A stretch of 33,183 nucleotides of DNA, from the NCBI GenBank assembly GCA_039933775.1, contig JBDTNK010000020.1, positions 1 through 33,183 on the forward strand, given 5' to 3'. Within the stretch, counting starts at the first letter, position 1. Each line of letters starts with the position of its first letter. Shown piece after piece: positions 32,130 to 33,183 of this stretch. Source of the stretch: JBDTNK01 sp039933775 (GTDB taxonomy: Bacteria; Chloroflexota; Limnocylindria; QHBO01). The notes under the pieces were generated by a model. The model saw nothing but the letters and a program-made list of their open reading frames with translations, did not search any database and was not told where the DNA came from. The position numbers were made by a program, and so were the translations under genes.

Positions 32130-32647
32130 CGGTCCGCAGCCTTCCACTCGCTGAAAAGCCGCCGCCGGGTCCGGACGACGATGGCGCGGACGTTGTCATG
32201 CGTCAGATCCAAGAGCTCGCTGATCTCGCGCAGTGAATATCCGTGCCCGTAGTGCAGCACCAGGATCGTGCGCTGTCGTGCGGGCAGGTCCTCGATCAGC
32301 TCGCGCAACCCGAGGTCGGTCTGGGGTGGCCGCTGGCGCACGAGTCCGGGGAGCAGGCGCTCGAGGTGCAGGCCGCGCCGTCGCAGGCCGTAGCAGCGAT
32401 TGACGGCGATGCGGTTCAGCCAGGCATCGAACGAGGCCGGGTCGCGCAGCTGACCCAGGCGATCGCGGGCCAGGAGATACGTGTCCTGCACCACATCCTC
32501 GGCACTCTCGGCGCCGACCAGCGAACGACAGATGCGCAGGAGCCGGTCGCGCGCGTGCGCGAAGCGGTCGTCGAACGCGATACGCTCGTCCTCGGGCTCG
32601 CTGCGTTCGTCGCTCAGCCCGATGACCATGCCATTCGTTGCCGTCAC
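32126..32647 (-). CDS. ECF-type RNA polymerase sigma factor
   Basis: A 173-residue sigma-70 family protein with region 2 (RLLRICRSLVGAESAEDVVQDTYLLARDRL, residues about 35-65) and region 4 (LIEDLPARQRTILVLHYGHGYSLREISELLDLTHDNVRAIVVRTRRRL, about 115-165). The absence of regions 1 and 3 makes it an ECF group member. It is co-translated with its anti-sigma factor. The GTG at 32647 gives a few extra polar residues; an ATG 18 nt downstream (32629) is also possible, and neither has a clear ribosome binding site. The regulon cannot be predicted from this window. Confidence 0.9.
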   Translation of the reverse strand: MTATNGMVIGLSDERSEPEDERIAFDDRFAHARDRLLRICRSLVGAESAEDVVQDTYLLARDRLGQLRDPASFDAWLNRIAVNRCYGLRRRGLHLERLLPGLVRQRPPQTDLGLRELIEDLPARQRTILVLHYGHGYSLREISELLDLTHDNVRAIVVRTRRRLFSEWKAADR

Positions 32648-32745
32648 GTCCCGTTCGATGCCTCGACGGCGCGGAGTGTGACACGCACGTCTGGCACCGT
32701 GGATGCGGCGGTGCGAGCACCCACCACCTGCGGAAGAAACCAGAC

Positions 32746-32871
32746 ATGGCCGATCAGCGCTTGGACGGCCTTCGCGCGGCCACGCTCGCCACCGATGGCG
32801 TCGAGGAGTTCGCCGAGGGCGCGCACGCCGGCCGCGAGTCCCCGGCCGCAGCCGCGTCGAGCCGAAGCTGA
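32746..32871 (+). pseudogene. N-terminal fragment resembling DJ-1/PfpI family
   Basis: A 41-codon frame whose first half (ADQRLDGLRAATLATDGVEE) resembles the N-terminal beta-strand of DJ-1/PfpI family proteins (typically LxGxRVAILATDGVE). The second half departs into an Ala/Ser-rich stretch and a stop at 32871, where the family would continue for about 150 residues. I read it as a truncated remnant. The similarity covers only about 15 residues, so chance or a real small peptide remain possible. It lies between the sigma factor and a convergent hairpin. Confidence 0.35.
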
Positions 32872-32883
32872 GCTGACACCAAG

Positions 32884-32912
32884 GACCGGCGGGCAGATGC
32901 TGCCCGCCGGTC
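32884..32912. terminator. perfect 13-bp hairpin, probable bidirectional terminator
   Basis: GACCGGCGGGCAG and its exact reverse complement are separated by the 3-nt loop ATG. The hairpin lies 12 nt after the stop at 32871 and 17 nt after the opposite-strand stop at 32930, between convergent genes. No T-run follows on either side, so intrinsic termination is likely but not certain. Confidence 0.55.
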
Positions 32913-32929
32913 TGATTGCCGATGCGCGC

Positions 32930-33183
32930 CTACTCGCGGAGCGGTCCGCGTCCCTCCGGTCGCCCGGTAACGCTCGAATCGTCGTCCGCCGGTGCAGCGG
33001 TACCGAAGGCGGGCGCCTCGTGGACGTCCATCGGTCCGGTCTGTGCCGCTGCCGCCTGAGCATTCAGGCGAGCGGTCGCGGCCGCGTCGGCCCGTGCGGC
33101 GGGCGTCTGGAAGGCGGGTGCCTCGTGGACGTCCATCGGTCCGGTCTGTGCCGCTGCCGCCTGAGCATTCAGGCGAGCGGTCG
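32930..33183 (-). CDS. repeat protein, 5'-truncated by the window edge
   Basis: The frame is open at the right edge and ends with TAG at 32932-32930. The visible 83 residues consist of a 35-residue repeat (MDVHEAPAF core, preceded by ARLNAQAAAAQTGP) seen nearly twice, then an acidic tail (ADDDSSVTGRPEGRGPLRE). The protein is low in hydrophobics and probably extended or disordered; no domain is recognised. More repeats may lie upstream, beyond the window. An internal ATG at 33136 is within the repeat and is unlikely to be the start. Confidence 0.6.
   Translation of the reverse strand, partial: TARLNAQAAAAQTGPMDVHEAPAFQTPAARADAAATARLNAQAAAAQTGPMDVHEAPAFGTAAPADDDSSVTGRPEGRGPLRE
33006..33183 (-). 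repeat. 105-bp tandem repeat
   Basis: A 73-nt segment at 33006-33078 recurs at 33111-33183 with one mismatch (33014 C versus 33119 T), giving a period of 105 nt, or exactly 35 codons. The 32 nt between them (33079-33110) completes the first unit. The second copy is cut by the window edge. The near identity suggests a recent duplication or ongoing homogenisation. Confidence 0.9.

Noticed and set aside
1..33183. CRISPR array, insertion sequence, prophage or rRNA gene
   Set aside because: No regularly spaced repeats, transposase, integrase, phage structural gene or rRNA sequence was seen; the only direct repeat is the coding one at the right edge.

Overview
The window is very GC-rich bacterial chromosomal DNA with dense, mostly operonic genes. 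Many starts overlap the previous stop by 4 nt (ATGA or GTGA). Several genes appear to be transcribed without a leader: a -10 hexamer ends exactly 7 nt before the start codon. The combination of tandem DUF881 proteins, a DUF951 protein, TldD/TldE, a Ku homologue, a full Mrp antiporter and CopC/CopD proteins suggests Chloroflexota (Limnocylindria-like), with Actinobacteriota as the alternative. This assignment is inference from gene content; there is no marker gene such as rRNA in the window.

Layout. 1-1148: the 3' part of an alpha/beta hydrolase gene and a frameshifted remnant of a DUF4386-like membrane protein. 1202-1278 (-): tRNA-Val(GAC) with encoded CCA and a recognisable promoter. 1465-6993 (+): a complete seven-gene Mrp/Mnh cation/proton antiporter operon (A to G). 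6980-9346 (-): a flavin reductase of the ferredoxin-NADP reductase fold, a secreted metzincin-type metallopeptidase and a small conserved protein. 9466-15302 (-): TldD, TldE, DUF951, MFS transporter and GT2 glycosyltransferase, apparently one operon behind a promoter at 15362-15391. 15403-19716 (-): an extracellular solute-binding protein, a membrane-anchored gluzincin peptidase and two DUF881 proteins. 19738-20932 (+): two uncharacterised genes that share a palindromic -10 element with the divergent solute-binding operon. 20913-23113 (-): an ABC-2 type exporter (ATPase and permease). 23236-24327 (+): a small conserved protein and Ku. 24330-25171 (-): two low-complexity hydrophilic proteins. 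25229-26257 (+): a DUF72 protein. 26254-26499 (-): another small hydrophilic protein. 26608-31268 (+): a four-gene envelope module with a CopC-CopD-cytochrome c fusion, a second CopC, a cupredoxin-like protein and a polytopic membrane protein carrying a six-cysteine cluster. 31284-32647 (-): a sigma factor and its anti-sigma factor. 32746-33183: a DJ-1/PfpI-like fragment, a perfect 13-bp hairpin, and the 3' end of a gene built of 105-bp repeats that runs off the window.

How the parts relate. The window is mostly envelope physiology: ion and pH homeostasis (Mrp), copper and electron-transfer proteins, exported peptidases, ABC and MFS export, and a stress-type sigma/anti-sigma pair, together with a DNA end-joining gene. 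There is no CRISPR array, insertion sequence, prophage or rRNA. The least conventional parts are the copper/haem module with the cysteine-cluster membrane protein, the solute-binding/peptidase/DUF881 operon, the shared divergent promoter and the repeat gene at the right edge.
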